DNA of 64,000 nucleotides from Paenibacillus nanensis (GCF_003583765.1 NZ_QXQA01000001.1:248001-312000), one strand, 5' to 3'. Shown: positions 34,277 to 44,377, numbered from the stretch's first letter. Notes: generated from the letters alone by a model not told the origin. Numbers and translations are program-made.

Positions 34277-35449
34277 TTATTCCGTTTTTGTTTCCGTCGC
34301 CGTCTCAGAAGCCGGAGCTTCGCTTGCGGCTGGCTCTTCTTCTGTCAGCTTATTCGTAATTTTTGCTTTCGCGCGGATTTCTTCGATCCAAGGCGATGCA
34401 AGCTGATTCACTTCATCGCTTACCAGCTTCATACGAATCAGATCCTTCTTCTCGTCGAAGTTGGCTTCAGTTGCCGGCTTGTAATCCGTCTTCTTAATGA
34501 TGTGATAACCGAATTCGCTTTGAACCACGTCGCTGATCTCGCCGACCTCAAGAGCAAATGCCGCTTCCGCAAAAGGCTCGACCATTTGAGTTTTCGTGAA
34601 GAAGTCAAGATCGCCGCCGTTCGCAGCGGAACCGTCAGTCGACTTCGCTTTTGCGGTCTCCGCAAAGTCCGCGCCGGCTTTCAAGTCAGCCAAGATCGCG
34701 TCCGCTTCTTCCTTCGTAGCGACAAGGATATGGGACGCGCGGACTTGTTCTTCCGAGCCGCCCAGCTTGCCTTGATTCTCATCGAAATACGTTTGGATCT
34801 CTTCATCCGTCACGTCTGTTTTGGACTCGAGCACCTTGCGCACCATCGCGTTAATGCGCATATCTTCGCGAAGATCCTCAACCGTCAAATTATTTTGAGC
34901 CAAAATGTTGTTGAATTCATCCTCGGAGCCGAAGTCCAGCTTAATAAGATCGATCTCGTCCGTTACATCCTGCTCTGTGATCTTGATGCCGGCTGCGTCC
35001 GCTTCCTGCTGAACAAGCGTCTTCGTAATCAGCGTTTCGAGCGAGGACTCTCCGTAAGTTTTTTTCATCGCTTCGAACAGCTCGTCCTGCGAAATCGCCT
35101 TTCCGTTAACGGTTGCGACGCTTTCGCCGCCGCTGCCGCCGCCGAACGGCGGTTTAATGAGGACGACGATAAGCGCGATGACGAGAACGGAGGAAAGCAC
35201 GATCCAGCCGACTGCGCCTCCTTTTTTCGAAGGGGGAGCGGATTCGGCTCCTGCAACCGCCGCGATCGGCGCCGCTGCGGCAGCAGTCTCGGCTGCGGCG
35301 GTCTTGTCCGGTTCTACGAACTCGCCGGCTTGCTCAGACACTGCCGCCTGCTCCGTTTCGTCTTGATTTTCTTCATAAGCATAACGGTCTTTTTTCTCTT
35401 CTTCGTTGTCTATTGGATTGCCGTTCGTCTGCGATTCTTTGTTATTCAT
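34277..35449 (-). CDS. PrsA-like peptidyl-prolyl isomerase, single-pass membrane type
   Basis: The 390-residue protein has an acidic cytosolic N-terminus (1-78), one membrane helix (about 80-99), a SurA_N-like region (110-220) and a parvulin rotamase domain (about 236-325: RASHILVATKEEADAIL, STDGSAANGGDLDFFTKTQM, FGYHIIKKTDY). The tail is rich in E, A and T. PrsA proteins help secreted proteins fold outside the membrane. Most Gram-positive PrsA are lipoproteins with a lipobox cysteine. This one has none and is anchored by its helix, with an unusual E/A-rich cytosolic extension. AAGGGAG lies about 12 nt before the ATG. Confidence 0.88.
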   Translation of the reverse strand: MNNKESQTNGNPIDNEEEKKDRYAYEENQDETEQAAVSEQAGEFVEPDKTAAAETAAAAAPIAAVAGAESAPPSKKGGAVGWIVLSSVLVIALIVVLIKPPFGGGSGGESVATVNGKAISQDELFEAMKKTYGESSLETLITKTLVQQEADAAGIKITEQDVTDEIDLIKLDFGSEDEFNNILAQNNLTVEDLREDMRINAMVRKVLESKTDVTDEEIQTYFDENQGKLGGSEEQVRASHILVATKEEADAILADLKAGADFAETAKAKSTDGSAANGGDLDFFTKTQMVEPFAEAAFALEVGEISDVVQSEFGYHIIKKTDYKPATEANFDEKKDLIRMKLVSDEVNQLASPWIEEIRAKAKITNKLTEEEPAASEAPASETATETKTE

Positions 35450-35642
35450 CCCATAATACTCCCTTCAATTTGCAATTCTTCACCTACTATATCAAAACCA
35501 TAACAAAAAAACCTTAATTCAAAATAAAAAAAGGTTGCAGATGATGTCGAATCTTAGACGAAGTGGAGTTATACTAGGGATAACTTTTTCTATTGATAAA
35601 CGAATAGGGAACATCCTGCTTACGGTGATGGGAGGATCGGCT

Positions 35643-37088
35643 TTGAAAAGTGACAAAAAAGTATTTGCCGCGCTAGCCGCCTTGCAGCTTTTTCCGCTGC
35701 TTGGCTATATTCTGATCCAATTCACGCCATACGATGCCTGGATCCATAATCCGAGCGGACATTTCTACATCGTCAGTCTCGTCTCCTGCTTGGCGCTCGT
35801 TGTCGCTGCGGCGGTGGGGGTCGTTGCGACGCGCGTAAGAAACATTAAAGTAAGCTTCTTGTCTTTGTCCTATGTGTCATTAGCTGCGATGTTTATTTTA
35901 CACGGCTTGACAACGCCGGGATTTCTGATGAACCATTCCACGATTTCGGGGAACTTCGCCCAGCTGAGCGTGCTGCTGTCGGCTTTCTGGCTCTGGCTTT
36001 GTTCGGTTTCCGGGGACCGAAGGCTGGTTAGATGGTTATCTCTGAAGCAGGGGTCACTGCTTCCCGCGTGGTCGCTCCTGCTGCTTGTTTTTGGCGTTTT
36101 CCTATGGCTGTACCCTGATTTTGTACATATCCTTCATTTAAAAGGAAGCGTCGGGAAATGGGTGACAACCGTCCTGATTCTGCTTATGAACGGCTGGTCG
36201 ATTTGGTCGAACTTGCAAACCTATCGGGTGTCAAGGTTCCCGCTGCAGCTGGCCATCGTATACAGCACGGGCTGGATGTTGATCGCGCAGATCATTATGG
36301 TGACGGGAGAGCCCTGGAGGGCAAGCTGGTGGCTGTACCATTTCATGCTTCTCGCGTCGGTGATCGTGATGGTCGGCGGCATCTTCCGGGAGTATCTAAG
36401 CACCGGCTCCATGACCGGTTCGATCAAGCTTTTGTTCCGGGCTAATCCGCAGGACTGGATCAACGCCTACATCTCGCCGAGCGTCAGACAGCTTGTGCTG
36501 ACGACAGAAGCGAAGGATGCGTATACGGCGGGCCACAATTACCGCGTTGCGTTATATGCGCTCAAGCTGGCGGAGGAGATGGGGTTATCCTCATTGCAGC
36601 TGCGGGCGATTGCGCAAGGGGGACTTGTACACGATATCGGCAAAATTTATATTCCGGACGGCATTTTGAACAAGCCCGGCAAGCTGACGGCGGAGGAACG
36701 CGATATTATTGAAGCGCATCCCGTGTCCGGCTTCGATATTTGCAAGCGGCTTGGCTTTATGACGGATGAGCTTGCGGTCATTCGGTTTCATCATGAGAAA
36801 TGGAACGGTACGGGTTATCCAGACGGCCTTGCCGGCGAGAATATCCCGCTGGTCGCGCGCATAACAGCCGTTGCGGACGTTTATGACGCGCTTACCTCAT
36901 CGCGCGCTTACCGGCAAGCGATGTCGCATGACGAGGCGATGGAGATTTTGCGCAAGGAAAGCGGCGTTCACTTCGATCCGAGATGCATCGGCTCATGGGA
37001 GAGAGTGGTGGAGGAACAACGGCAGTTCTTCCAGGATACGCTTGCGAACAGCACGCATCTGAGTTTGGATAAGAAGCTGGCCAAGTAA
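35643..37088 (+). CDS. Membrane HD-GYP domain phosphodiesterase (c-di-GMP)
   Basis: The protein has 481 residues from TTG 35643, which follows GGGAGG by 6 nt; an in-frame ATG at 35535 has no such site. Residues 1-260 form about eight hydrophobic helices, probably a sensor. The HD-GYP domain spans about 285-450, with HNYRVALYALKLAEEMG, the metal-binding VHDIGK near 329, FHHEKWNGTGYPDGL near 382 and RITAVADVYDALTSSRAYR. All catalytic positions look intact, so it should degrade cyclic di-GMP. It is monocistronic. Confidence 0.88.
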   Translation: MKSDKKVFAALAALQLFPLLGYILIQFTPYDAWIHNPSGHFYIVSLVSCLALVVAAAVGVVATRVRNIKVSFLSLSYVSLAAMFILHGLTTPGFLMNHSTISGNFAQLSVLLSAFWLWLCSVSGDRRLVRWLSLKQGSLLPAWSLLLLVFGVFLWLYPDFVHILHLKGSVGKWVTTVLILLMNGWSIWSNLQTYRVSRFPLQLAIVYSTGWMLIAQIIMVTGEPWRASWWLYHFMLLASVIVMVGGIFREYLSTGSMTGSIKLLFRANPQDWINAYISPSVRQLVLTTEAKDAYTAGHNYRVALYALKLAEEMGLSSLQLRAIAQGGLVHDIGKIYIPDGILNKPGKLTAEERDIIEAHPVSGFDICKRLGFMTDELAVIRFHHEKWNGTGYPDGLAGENIPLVARITAVADVYDALTSSRAYRQAMSHDEAMEILRKESGVHFDPRCIGSWERVVEEQRQFFQDTLANSTHLSLDKKLAK

Positions 37089-37153
37089 TTCACGAAAGCC
37101 GCCGGTTTTTCGTATATAATGAGGTTGTCTACTACAATATGGAGGTGTTTGTC

Positions 37154-38152
37154 ATGACCTATCAAGCCAGCGGTAATCGGTACGACAGCATGAAATATAA
37201 CCGGGTAGGAAGGAGCGGCCTGAAGCTACCCGCTATTTCGCTTGGTTTATGGCACAACTTCGGCGGCAACGACCGCTTTGAGAACGGCCGGGCGATGGTA
37301 AGAAGAGCGTTTGACCTGGGCATTACGCATTTCGACTTAGCCAATAACTATGGGCCGCCTCCCGGATCGGCCGAAGAAGCTTTCGGATTAATGCTTCAGA
37401 AGGATATGGCTCCATACCGCGACGAGATGATTATCTCGACGAAAGCCGGCTACTATATGTGGCCAGGTCCTTACGGCGAGTGGGGCTCCCGCAAATACGT
37501 GATCTCCAGCTTGGATCAAAGCTTGAAGCGGATGAAGCTGGACTACGTCGATATTTTCTATTCGCATCGTCCCGATCCGGAGACGCCGCTGGAAGAGACG
37601 ATGAGCGCGCTCGACGCAGTCGTGCGTCAAGGTAAAGCTTTGTATGTCGGCATCTCGAACTACAGCGCCGAGCAAACCGCTGAAGCTGCCCGTATTCTGA
37701 AAGAGCTGGGCACGCCATGCCTCATCCATCAGCCATCGTACTCGATGTTTAACCGTTGGATCGAGGATGGCCTGCAGGATGTGCTCGATGAACAGGGCAT
37801 CGGCTCCATTGTCTTTTCGCCGCTGGCGGGCGGCTTGCTTACGAATCGTTATTTGAACGGCATCCCTACCGACTCGCGCGCCGGAGGACCGAGCGTCTTC
37901 CTGAACTCGGAGCAAATTACAGCCGGCAGACTGAATAAGATCCAAGCGCTTAACGAGCTTGCGAAGGAGCGGGGACAATCGCTCGCGCAGATGGCTCTAG
38001 CATGGGTGCTAAGAGGCGGACGCGTCACTTCGGCTTTGATCGGCGCAAGCCGGGTGGAGCAAATCGACGATAATGTGGCGGCGCTCAATAATTTAACGTT
38101 CACGAGCGAAGAGCTTCGTCGAATCGAAGACATTCTTGCCGCGGCGGAATAG
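37154..38152 (+). CDS. Aldo/keto reductase, YghZ/Gpr type
   Basis: The 332-residue NADPH-dependent reductase matches the E. coli YghZ (L-glyceraldehyde 3-phosphate reductase) branch. Signs are SMKYNRVGRSGLKLPAISLG, the catalytic tyrosine in HFDLANNYGPPPGSAEE, WGSRKYVISSLDQSLKRMKL, FYSHRPDPETPLEETM and the C-terminal cofactor region SALIGASRVEQIDDNV. In E. coli this class acts on glyceraldehyde 3-phosphate and methylglyoxal. ATG 37154 follows GGAGG by 8 nt. A TATAAT lies at 37115-37120. Confidence 0.9.
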   Translation: MTYQASGNRYDSMKYNRVGRSGLKLPAISLGLWHNFGGNDRFENGRAMVRRAFDLGITHFDLANNYGPPPGSAEEAFGLMLQKDMAPYRDEMIISTKAGYYMWPGPYGEWGSRKYVISSLDQSLKRMKLDYVDIFYSHRPDPETPLEETMSALDAVVRQGKALYVGISNYSAEQTAEAARILKELGTPCLIHQPSYSMFNRWIEDGLQDVLDEQGIGSIVFSPLAGGLLTNRYLNGIPTDSRAGGPSVFLNSEQITAGRLNKIQALNELAKERGQSLAQMALAWVLRGGRVTSALIGASRVEQIDDNVAALNNLTFTSEELRRIEDILAAAE

Positions 38153-38198
38153 CGGCAGCAAGGCAATTGAAGCTTAACAGCAGAAGAGGGGATAACGG

Positions 38199-41100
38199 AT
38201 GAACAAGATGTCGCTGCGGACAAAAGGCCTGATTCTGATGGTCGTCATATCGCTTATCCCCCTGCTTATTGCCGGAATAGGCAACTATTCGGCCGTCAAG
38301 GACGCGATGCTGCGCTCGGAGATCGAGAAGATCAGCAGCAGGCAGGACAGTCAGGCGGACAATATCGCGGCCTGGATGGATATTCGTCGGGCGGAGGTTA
38401 TGGTCATGAGCCGGACAAGCGTCGTCCGCTTCGGGACCAACGAGGAGCGATTGAACTATTTGGAGCGCGAGCTCGTTCGGAATGGCTTTACTTATTTTTC
38501 TCTCGGCTTTATCAGCGAGGACGGGATGGCGCAGCGCAGCGACGGTCCCCCGGCGGATATGAGCGGAGAGCCTTTTTTTCGATTGGCAATGGAAGGAAGA
38601 ATTACGATAACCGATCCTTATAAGCCTGCATTTTCCGCGGAAGAGCAGACCTTTATCGTTATTCCCGTATACGGGATCGGCTCGGATATTGTTGGGGCGA
38701 TTTACGGCTCGATTCCTTTTACAGCCTTTAACCGTTTTTTTGATTTCGCGGAAAACGACGCGCCGGTTCGCTTTTATAACGACGAAGGCGACCTGATCTA
38801 TACGTCCAATTCGGTGAAGGAGCAGGCAGCGTCTCTGAAGACGGATCCAGCGCTCAGCGCAGTCGCAAGCGACATGCTTAAAGATAACAACGGGCATGTG
38901 AAGGTGAGGGCGGATGGAGAATCGTTTTTCGTATTTTATTCGAAAATAGACGGCACGCCGTGGCGGCTAGCGCTGCAGGAGCCGTATGACGATATGAAGG
39001 CGATGCTTACTCCGATTTTTTGGCGGATCGTCACAATGATTACCGTCTCGGAGATCATTATCGCCGTGCTTTTCTTTATTTACTTCCATCGTATTGTGAA
39101 GAGGCTTGAACGTATATTGAATGTTACGGAGCAGGCGGCCGCGGGCAAATTTCAGGCGGAGCATCTGGACATCTCGCCAGAGGACGAAATTGGGCAGCTC
39201 GCGCATTCGGTCAATGGGATGATGGAGCATTTGCAGGAAATGTTCGATCAGCTAAGCGCAATTATTAATCAGAATCAATATGGGTTCATTGTACTCGACG
39301 ACCAGTACAGGGTGACCTATTTGAATAAGGCGGCCGAAGAGATGCTCGGTTATAAGACAGAGGAATTGGTCGGTCATGCAACGCCTCTACTCTTTATGGA
39401 TCCCGATGAAATCGCGAAGGAAGCGGAGCTGCTCTCGGCAGAGCTGGGCAAAGAAGTGCTTCCCGGCCTGCAGGTATTCAAGGAGCTCAGGCATCGGAAG
39501 TTCTCCTATGAACGCGAATGGACATTCATCCATAAGGATGGAACGCGCATTCCAACGCTTCACAGCTCCAACGGGCTGCGCGACCGGAACGGGAGGTTCT
39601 CCGGCGTTGTCGGCATGGTGAGGAACATTTCCGAAACCAAGCAAGTGGAGAACGCGCGCAACCGGCTTATGGACATTGTGGAATCCGCCAAGGATTTAAT
39701 CGCTTCGGTCGATATGGACGGCAGCGTCATTTATATGAACCGTGCAGGTAAAGAGATGCTCGGTCTTAACAACTCCGATGAAATCGGTGAAACGTTAGAG
39801 CGGTACGTCGATTCCCATATGTACGCGCATCTTCTGAAAGGCGCGGAGCTGGCCAAAAAATTCGGGTTTTGGGAAAGCGTCGCCGAGCTGACCAAATTAA
39901 ACGGCGAGGTGCTGCATGTGTCCATGGTCGTCGTCGCTCACGTGGATCAAGCGACCGGCGACCGGTTCTACTCTTGTATTGCGAGAGATATTACCGAGCA
40001 GAAGCTTGTGCAAGAGGAACTGGTTCGCGCAACGCTTGAGGCGGAGGAGGCGAATATGGCGAAGAGCCGCTTCCTTGCGCTGATGAGCCACGAGATACGC
40101 ACCCCTCTGAACGGGATTATTGGGCTGACCCAGCTTCTGCGCAAGACGGAGCTGTCGGTTGTGCAGAAGGATTATTTGAACAAGATGAATATGTCCTCGG
40201 AGTCGCTGCTCCGGATCATTAACGACGTGCTGGATTTCTCCAAAATCGAAGCGGAAAAAATCGAGTTGGAGCAGCGTCCGTTCAGGCCGGAGGAGCTTCT
40301 GTACCGGCTTGCCAACGGCCTCAGCTTCTTCCTCGGGGGCAAGGAACAATTCGAGTTTATGATCAAGACGCCGGACCGTCTGCCGGTCAAGCTGATCGGG
40401 GATTCGCTGCGGCTTGAGCAAGTGCTGCTGAATCTTTGCATGAACGCGATTAAGTTTACGTCCCATGGAATGGTGAAGCTTGAGCTCGACGTGACCTGGG
40501 AGTCGGAGGATCGGATCCTGCTGAGCTTTGCGGTCGCGGATACCGGTATCGGCATGAGCCAGGAGGTTGTCGATAAGCTGTTCAAGCCGTTTACGCAAGC
40601 CGACAGCTCGACTACGCGGAAGTTTGGAGGCACCGGACTTGGACTTGTAATCTCCCAAAGGCTAGTGGCGCTGATGGGCGGCACGCTGCAGGTCAGCAGC
40701 CAAGAAGGGGTTGGCAGCCGATTCTTCTTTACGCTTCCGTTCGAAGTTGCGGAGAAGCCGGCGGAGACGCCTCGTGATTGGCTGACGGCGGAATTGCCGG
40801 AAGACCGTGAAGGAATTATTTGGGTCGTTGAAGATGACCGGAAGATGAGAGACCATTGGAGCTATATGTTTGAAACCATGGGTCTGACCGTCCTTGCGTA
40901 CGACAGCTGGGAGACTGCGCTCGAGCGGCTTAGACGCGTCGGAGCCGGAGCCCTTCCTCAGCTGCTGCTGATGGATATGGAGATGCCGGACATGTACGGC
41001 ATTGATACATGGAACACCTTCCGAGCCGAGGCGGATAAGGCAGGCGCCCGAATCATCGCGCTCACAACAACGTTCGGCAGGGATGAGCTGCAGAGGCTTT

Positions 41101-42071
41101 CTGCAGAGGAGCGGCCTCTTGCGATATTAACGAAGCCTGCGACTCGCGGCGCCATTGCGCGCGCGCTTAGCGAAGCGCTGAGGAACCGTTCGCTCGACGG
41201 ACAGCATAACGGACAGCAAGGGCAAAAGAGTCCTAGCTGTAAAGGAAATGTTACAAATGTTAAAATTTTGTTAGCGGAAGATAACAAAATTAACCAGTTG
41301 GTTGCTGTGGAGATGCTGAACAGCAATGGATATCAGGTGGGGTTGGCCGAGAATGGCCAGCAGGTTCTGGACATGCTCGAGAAGGAAGCATGGGATTTGA
41401 TCTTGATGGACATTCATATGCCGGTCATGGACGGTACGGAGGCCACTCGGATCATTCGATGCAAGCCGCAGTTTGATCGCATTCCGATTATTGCGGTAAC
41501 GGCGAATATTTTGCAGAAGGATCACGAGAAGTATTTGAGGCTGGGAATGAATGACACGCTCACAAAGCCGTTATCGGAGGAAAAGCTGCTGGATGCACTA
41601 TCCTTTTGGCTGGATAGACTGGAGGCCCATCCGGAGCTTGGAAGAACATCTTACCGTTCCTCGGCCGGCGGCTTGGCGCCGGCCGAAAGCCTTGCTGCAG
41701 CCGAGAAGCTGCCGCAAATCCCTGGAATGGATGTGGAAAGCGCGCTTGAGCGCGTGAACGGGAAGAAGCAAATTTTGCTGCATATGATTGATCAATTCCG
41801 TCTTGATTATACTGAGTTTATGGATCGGCTGCGGATGGTGCTGAAGCAAGGCGACCGGGAGACGGTCGCTCGCATGCTTCATACGCTCAAAGGGGCTGGC
41901 GGGTACTTGTCCGCTTATGAATTATGCGATGCCGCAAATTTGGTGAGCGAGCAGCTGAAGCGTCCTGACGGCGAGCCGAAGGAGATGCAACTGGCGATCG
42001 CTCATTTGGAGAAGGAGCTTGCCAAGCTTTTGGCGGGGCTGCACGGCGCTCGTCAGAAGTTCGACAAATAA
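38199..42071 (+). CDS. Hybrid sensor histidine kinase with two receiver domains and Hpt
   Basis: This 1290-residue phosphorelay protein is organised as follows. A membrane helix lies at 11-31, an extracellular dCache-like sensor at about 35-280, and a second helix at about 285-305. HAMP follows (305-355), then two PAS domains (about 360-470 and 490-605). HisKA has H near 631 in MSHEIRTPLNG. The ATPase has NLCMNAIKFTS, DTGIGM and GGTGLGL. Receiver 1 (from about 870; LLLMDMEMPDMYG), receiver 2 (from about 1020; LILMDIHMPVMDG) and Hpt (MLHTLKGAGGYL near 1226) complete it. All phosphoacceptors are visible, so a full internal relay is possible. The response-regulator gene 102 bp downstream is the likely output. 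Confidence 0.92.
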   Translation: MNKMSLRTKGLILMVVISLIPLLIAGIGNYSAVKDAMLRSEIEKISSRQDSQADNIAAWMDIRRAEVMVMSRTSVVRFGTNEERLNYLERELVRNGFTYFSLGFISEDGMAQRSDGPPADMSGEPFFRLAMEGRITITDPYKPAFSAEEQTFIVIPVYGIGSDIVGAIYGSIPFTAFNRFFDFAENDAPVRFYNDEGDLIYTSNSVKEQAASLKTDPALSAVASDMLKDNNGHVKVRADGESFFVFYSKIDGTPWRLALQEPYDDMKAMLTPIFWRIVTMITVSEIIIAVLFFIYFHRIVKRLERILNVTEQAAAGKFQAEHLDISPEDEIGQLAHSVNGMMEHLQEMFDQLSAIINQNQYGFIVLDDQYRVTYLNKAAEEMLGYKTEELVGHATPLLFMDPDEIAKEAELLSAELGKEVLPGLQVFKELRHRKFSYEREWTFIHKDGTRIPTLHSSNGLRDRNGRFSGVVGMVRNISETKQVENARNRLMDIVESAKDLIASVDMDGSVIYMNRAGKEMLGLNNSDEIGETLERYVDSHMYAHLLKGAELAKKFGFWESVAELTKLNGEVLHVSMVVVAHVDQATGDRFYSCIARDITEQKLVQEELVRATLEAEEANMAKSRFLALMSHEIRTPLNGIIGLTQLLRKTELSVVQKDYLNKMNMSSESLLRIINDVLDFSKIEAEKIELEQRPFRPEELLYRLANGLSFFLGGKEQFEFMIKTPDRLPVKLIGDSLRLEQVLLNLCMNAIKFTSHGMVKLELDVTWESEDRILLSFAVADTGIGMSQEVVDKLFKPFTQADSSTTRKFGGTGLGLVISQRLVALMGGTLQVSSQEGVGSRFFFTLPFEVAEKPAETPRDWLTAELPEDREGIIWVVEDDRKMRDHWSYMFETMGLTVLAYDSWETALERLRRVGAGALPQLLLMDMEMPDMYGIDTWNTFRAEADKAGARIIALTTTFGRDELQRLSAEERPLAILTKPATRGAIARALSEALRNRSLDGQHNGQQGQKSPSCKGNVTNVKILLAEDNKINQLVAVEMLNSNGYQVGLAENGQQVLDMLEKEAWDLILMDIHMPVMDGTEATRIIRCKPQFDRIPIIAVTANILQKDHEKYLRLGMNDTLTKPLSEEKLLDALSFWLDRLEAHPELGRTSYRSSAGGLAPAESLAAAEKLPQIPGMDVESALERVNGKKQILLHMIDQFRLDYTEFMDRLRMVLKQGDRETVARMLHTLKGAGGYLSAYELCDAANLVSEQLKRPDGEPKEMQLAIAHLEKELAKLLAGLHGARQKFDK

Positions 42072-42095
42072 ATCTAACAAATTTCTAACAATCGG

Positions 42096-42124
42096 TTGTC
42101 CCTGGGTCATCATTATTGTATAGT
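42096..42124 (+). promoter_or_regulatory. Promoter of the OmpR-type regulator gene
   Basis: TTGTCC, a 17-bp spacer and TATAGT lie 50 bp before the start codon, so the regulator can be expressed apart from the hybrid kinase. Confidence 0.5.
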
Positions 42125-42173
42125 AGAGGTACTATATTGGACAGTAATCTTCAATTCTTAAAGGGTGACGCCA

Positions 42174-42890
42174 ATGTATAAAATTTTGGTTATTGAAGAT
42201 GACGTCATGATGAGCAACATGCTTTCGATGTATCTGACAGAAGAAGGCTACAACGTAAAGCAGGCTTATCGCGGTGATGAGGGGTTACAGCTCTCGGAAG
42301 AGTATGTGCCGCATCTGGTCCTTCTGGATCTGATGCTTCCCGATATGAACGGGATCGAAGTGTGCACCCGAATTCGCAGCGTCTCTCATGTACCAATTAT
42401 GATACTGTCAATGAAAAGCGAAGTGTCGGAGCGAGTGCTTGCGCTCAAATCAGGCGCGGATGATTACTTGTGCAAGCCGTTCAGCATGCATGAGTTGACA
42501 GCGAGAGTGGAAGCGCTTATTCGAAGATCGCTAGCCATTCATATTGAGGCGGGAGCCCAGGTTGCCGCGGCTTCAGCTCCTGTCGCGGACGTAGAACCGG
42601 TTCAATTAGACATGGAACGGCGTCTGCTGCTCGTGCGCGGTCAATATGTGGAGACGACGTTTTCTGAATATGAGCTGATGAAGCTGTTCCTTTCTCATCC
42701 AGGCAAAGTGTTCAGCCGCGAAGAGCTGATTAATGCGATAAGAGGCTTCGATTCCTTTGTAACGGATCGCGCTATTGATGTACATATCGTCAATCTTCGC
42801 AAAAAAATCGAGCAGAACCCGAAGGAACCAAAGCTTATCCGTACGGTCTGGGGCTTTGGTTACAAGTATGGCGCGCTGGCTTCGACTTAA
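42174..42890 (+). CDS. OmpR/PhoB-family response regulator
   Basis: The 238-residue regulator has an N-terminal receiver domain (EDD acidic pocket, phosphoacceptor D near 52 in LLDLMLPDMNG, conserved K in CKPFSMHEL) and a C-terminal winged helix from about 140 (TTFSEYELMKLFLSHPGKVF, VDVHIxNLRKKIE-like segment, RTVWGFGYKY). ATG 42174 follows AAAGGG by 8 nt; an upstream in-frame GTG at 42165 is less likely. It sits between a hybrid kinase with an Hpt output and a GGDEF-EAL protein. Confidence 0.9.
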   Translation: MYKILVIEDDVMMSNMLSMYLTEEGYNVKQAYRGDEGLQLSEEYVPHLVLLDLMLPDMNGIEVCTRIRSVSHVPIMILSMKSEVSERVLALKSGADDYLCKPFSMHELTARVEALIRRSLAIHIEAGAQVAAASAPVADVEPVQLDMERRLLLVRGQYVETTFSEYELMKLFLSHPGKVFSREELINAIRGFDSFVTDRAIDVHIVNLRKKIEQNPKEPKLIRTVWGFGYKYGALAST

Positions 42891-42934
42891 CGGAGCCTGC
42901 GGAAGTGAATCAATAGAACGATGAATTGGACTTC

Positions 42935-42966
42935 GTGCTCCGCAGTTGATGCGGGGCACTTTTTTT
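42935..42966 (+). terminator. Terminator of the response-regulator gene
   Basis: GTGCTCCGCA pairs with TGCGGGGCAC (one G-T pair) around a five-base loop, followed by seven T residues. Confidence 0.9.
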
Positions 42967-43063
42967 GGCCAAACCTACTAACATCTTTAACATTCTTCTA
43001 AAAGTTTGTCCGGCATTTTCCTAATAGTTCTATGCGAGTATATAACTAGGACTAAGGTACGGA

Positions 43064-44377
43064 TTGAAAAGGAAGATGGGGTGTTGGGGAATGATGGTGT
43101 CAATCGGTTTATCTGGGCGCAGGGAAGCTTTCGTCCAATTGGAGCTCGCCATTGGCGATGCGCGCCTTACAGGTAAACGATTGTTGGTCGCGTTGGTGAA
43201 TCTGGATAAATTTTATCGGATGAATGAATCGGTTGGCATGGCTTTTGGCGATAGCGTACTGAACCAAATCGAGAAGAGGCTTTCGACATCATTCCATGCA
43301 AAGGGAATCAGCAGGCTGGAAGGCAACACCTTTCTCGTCATTGTTCAGACAGATGCTGAAGATCAGAAGTATTGGCAGGCTGTTGAGGCAGTTAAGTATG
43401 CGGTGGAACGCCCCTTTACAGGGGAAGCGGGAGCGGAGTTCCATATGACGGCCAGTATTGGGGTGTCCGTTTATCCGCAAGATGGCCGCACAAGCGATCA
43501 GCTCATTTGCCGTTCGGAATCGGCGCTTTATCAAGCGAAAGAGCATGGCGGTAACCGTGTATATTTCTATAATAACGAGGATACGGTGAAACGGAACAGG
43601 CGGCTGTTGATCGAATCAAGCTTGCGGCCTGCATTGTACCTTCGTTTGTTTGAGCTTAGCTACCAGCCGATTTACCGCCTGTCGGACGGCCGGCTTAAAG
43701 GCTTTGAGACGCTGATTCGCTGGGAGCACCCTGAGCTTGGCAGCGTAGAGCCGAACGAATTTATCCCGATCGCGGAGCATAACGGTCTTATCGTGCCGAT
43801 CGGGGAATGGGTATTGCGCGAGGCGTGCAAGCGGCTGTCCATGCTCCGCTCCTACGGGATGAATGAGCTAACGATATCCGTTAACCTGTCTCCCGTGCAG
43901 CTGCTCGATCCAACCTTCGCCTTTTTCGTGTTGAACACGATTTCGGAGTATCAATTGCCGGCAAGCGCCATTGAGCTCGAAATGAAGGAGCACCCATTGA
44001 TTGCTTCCCCGGAGGCATTGTCCGCGCTCAGCAAATTGCGCGCAGCCGGTGTTCGCATCTCGTTGGATGACTTCGGAACAGGCTACTCCTCCTTTGACAA
44101 TTTGAAGCAGCTGCCGATTCATTGTCTCAAAATCGACCGGTCTTTTATCGGAAGAATAGATCTGATCAGTGCGGAACGTCATATCGTGGAGTCGCTGATT
44201 AGCCTCGTGAAGAAGCTGGGGCTGGAAGTGACAGCGGTAGGCGTCGAGTATGAAGAGCAATATGACCTCCTGCGGGAATGGGGCTGCCATTATGCGCAAG
44301 GCTATCTGCTGGGCCAGCCGATGGAGGCGGCATCGATCGAATCGCAGCTGCTGTATGTTCAACACATCCGCGGCTGA
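43064..44377 (+). CDS. Degenerate GGDEF-EAL domain protein
   Basis: The protein of up to 437 residues has a GGDEF fold (about 25-180), but the active-site loop reads RLEGNTF instead of RxGGDEF, so it cannot make c-di-GMP in the usual way. An EAL domain (about 195-430) follows. It keeps DDFGTGYSS and LKIDRSFI, but EAL is ETL (GFETLIRW), the ELTES region reads ELEMKE, and GVE is followed by Y. Catalysis is doubtful and it may act as a c-di-GMP sensor or protein partner. The start is ambiguous: TTG 43064, ATG 43076 or the ATG pair at 43091. Confidence 0.82.
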   Translation: MKRKMGCWGMMVSIGLSGRREAFVQLELAIGDARLTGKRLLVALVNLDKFYRMNESVGMAFGDSVLNQIEKRLSTSFHAKGISRLEGNTFLVIVQTDAEDQKYWQAVEAVKYAVERPFTGEAGAEFHMTASIGVSVYPQDGRTSDQLICRSESALYQAKEHGGNRVYFYNNEDTVKRNRRLLIESSLRPALYLRLFELSYQPIYRLSDGRLKGFETLIRWEHPELGSVEPNEFIPIAEHNGLIVPIGEWVLREACKRLSMLRSYGMNELTISVNLSPVQLLDPTFAFFVLNTISEYQLPASAIELEMKEHPLIASPEALSALSKLRAAGVRISLDDFGTGYSSFDNLKQLPIHCLKIDRSFIGRIDLISAERHIVESLISLVKKLGLEVTAVGVEYEEQYDLLREWGCHYAQGYLLGQPMEAASIESQLLYVQHIRG

